A stretch of 5,007 bases of DNA. Origin: Thermoplasmata archaeon. Lineage in GTDB: Archaea; Thermoplasmatota; Thermoplasmata; Thermoplasmatales; Thermoplasmataceae. The notes under the pieces are model-generated. The model worked only from the letters and a program-made list of their open reading frames with translations. It did no database searches and had not been told where the DNA came from. The stretch covers positions 1 through 5,007 of the forward strand of contig JAKBQK010000509.1 in the NCBI GenBank assembly GCA_021835265.1. The letters are read 5' to 3'. The translations under genes and the position numbers were made by a program. This document shows positions 4,732-5,007 of this stretch, piece after piece; position 1 is the first letter of the stretch; each line of letters starts with the position of its first letter.

Positions 4732-4894
4732 CTTCTCCTCCCCTGTTGAATTTTTTTAAGGCATCATTTGCTATGGCAAGATCTGCTATTGTGGCCTTGA
4801 GATCACTTACCTGCCTCTCATATGGATTCTTGCTTGACTTTCCCTCAAGTCCATTTCTTGCACCGTTGAGGAACTGATCCTTGAAATGTTTATC
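4715..4894 (-). pseudogene. IS3-family OrfA, C-terminal part only
   Basis: The frame reads HFKDQFLNGARNGLEGKSSK, then NPYERQVSDLKATIADLAIA and NDALKKFNRGGEDGGCE, ending in a TGA at 4717-4715. The segment after the recognition helix, with K-D-x-F and then a leucine-zipper-like heptad stretch (V-x-x-L-x-x-x-I-x-x-L-x-x-x-x-x-x-L-K-K), is typical of IS3 OrfA proteins. The N-terminal helix-turn-helix is absent: a TGA (4897-4895) closes the frame and the DNA beyond does not look like OrfA. It overlaps orfB by 17 bases, with orfB in the +1 frame. It cannot give a working OrfA. Confidence 0.65.
4751..4757 (-). promoter_or_regulatory. A7 slippery run at the orfA/orfB junction
   Basis: On the minus strand orfA contains TTA AAA AAA TTC, an A_AAA_AAA tract 20 bases before the orfB ATG. 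A net +1 change here (loss of one A in the transcript or reading of A6) joins the frames as LKNSTGEEKMVAVSEI without a stop. A -1 shift runs into a TGA. It may be a transcriptional-slippage site, a sequencing or indel effect, or irrelevant if orfB starts by itself. Confidence 0.35.
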
Positions 4895-4933
4895 TCATCT
4901 CTGGACATTTTAGAAAAATAATTAAGATACACA

Positions 4934-5007
4934 TGGTTCATTGTCTTATAAATGACTGAGAGAAGGGTATACAAACCTGAAGAGAAGATGAAAATAGTGA
5001 TGGAGGG
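4934..5007 (+). mobile_element. 5' end of a second IS3-type element, head-to-head with the first
   Basis: TGGTTCATTGTCTTATAAA at 4934 resembles the terminal repeat found at 3740, and a typical OrfA N-terminus begins 18 bases inside it. The orientation is opposite to the neighbouring IS3-like copy. The rest lies beyond the window. It may be a full second insertion, or the displaced 5' part of the first copy after an inversion. Confidence 0.45.
4952..5007 (+). CDS. IS3-family OrfA, N-terminal 18 codons (partial)
   Basis: The ATG at 4952 opens MTERRVYKPEEKMKIVME, continuing to the window edge. IS3 OrfA proteins begin with a basic stretch, then Y-x-P-E-x-K-x-x-I/V-V as the first helix of the helix-turn-helix that binds the terminal repeats. 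This matches closely. The ATG is only 18 bases from the presumed element end, so its promoter must lie in flanking DNA or be created on a circular intermediate. Short, but the motif is specific. Confidence 0.6.
   Translation, partial: MTERRVYKPEEKMKIVME

Larger units (their letters stand above)
3740..4894 (-). mobile_element. IS3-like element with 5'-truncated orfA
   Basis: This element has the two-gene layout of the IS3 family, read right to left: orfA tail, then orfB overlapping it by 17 bases. The downstream end is placed at 3740, where the plus strand reads TGACCCAGTTGTCTTTGCAC. It starts TGA, as IS3-type ends do. It also resembles TGGTTCATTGTCTTATAAA at 4934, the presumed left end of a second copy (shared TG...CA(G)TTGTCTT). 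The right boundary is where orfA coding stops making sense (about 4885-4894). The first half of orfA and the matching terminal repeat are gone, so this copy is probably immobile on its own. Confidence 0.65.

Noticed and set aside
4889..4939. A minus-strand frame reading MNHVYLNYFSKMSRDEIN that could be the missing part of OrfA.
   Set aside because: It is in a different frame, starts within the terminal repeat of the second IS3-type end, and does not follow the usual OrfA helix-turn-helix pattern closely enough.

Overview
The window looks archaeal and is most probably from an acidophile-like member of Thermoplasmatota; this is inference. The signs are AT-rich genes heavy in AGA/AGG and ATA codons, TATA-type box A elements in front of several starts, an oligo-T terminator, and a DUF2080-type transposon-associated protein, a family I know mainly from archaea. 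It reads as part of a surface-polysaccharide or protein-glycosylation gene cluster that insertion sequences (IS) have repeatedly broken up.

Layout from left to right. 1-127 is the 5' end of an ISL3-like element on the minus strand, with its terminal repeat and the first 24 codons of its transposase. It interrupts a SAM-dependent methyltransferase gene (minus, true part about 128-534). Upstream of that on the same strand are a 29-codon small ORF (554-643) and an intact GT4-type glycosyltransferase (649-1920). These three are packed as an operon read right to left. 1975-2480 is mobile-element debris. It holds a 38-aa minus-strand ORF, a divergent DUF2080-type protein sharing a central promoter with it, and a 52-aa possibly chimeric ORF. 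2481-3389 is an intact FkbM-family methyltransferase on the plus strand, followed by a hairpin and T8 terminator.

From 3440 onward the window is again mobile DNA. An IS5-like transposase 5' fragment (3542-3739) carries a nonsense codon and a frameshift and is cut off by an IS3-like element on the minus strand. That element has an intact DDE orfB (3787-4731) but an orfA lacking its 5' half. Head-to-head with it, the first 18 codons of an IS3-type orfA start on the plus strand at 4952 and run out of the window.

Functionally, the glycosyltransferase and the two methyltransferases fit synthesis of a methylated glycan for the cell envelope or S-layer glycoproteins. The cluster is no longer intact: one methyltransferase is broken, and short ORF tails overlapping both the glycosyltransferase and FkbM starts (ATGA overlaps) may be leftovers of lost upstream genes. 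I see no CRISPR array, tRNA or rRNA, and no convincing novel defence system. The most distinctive features are the nested IS structure, the small ORFs and the bidirectional promoter at 2112-2160.
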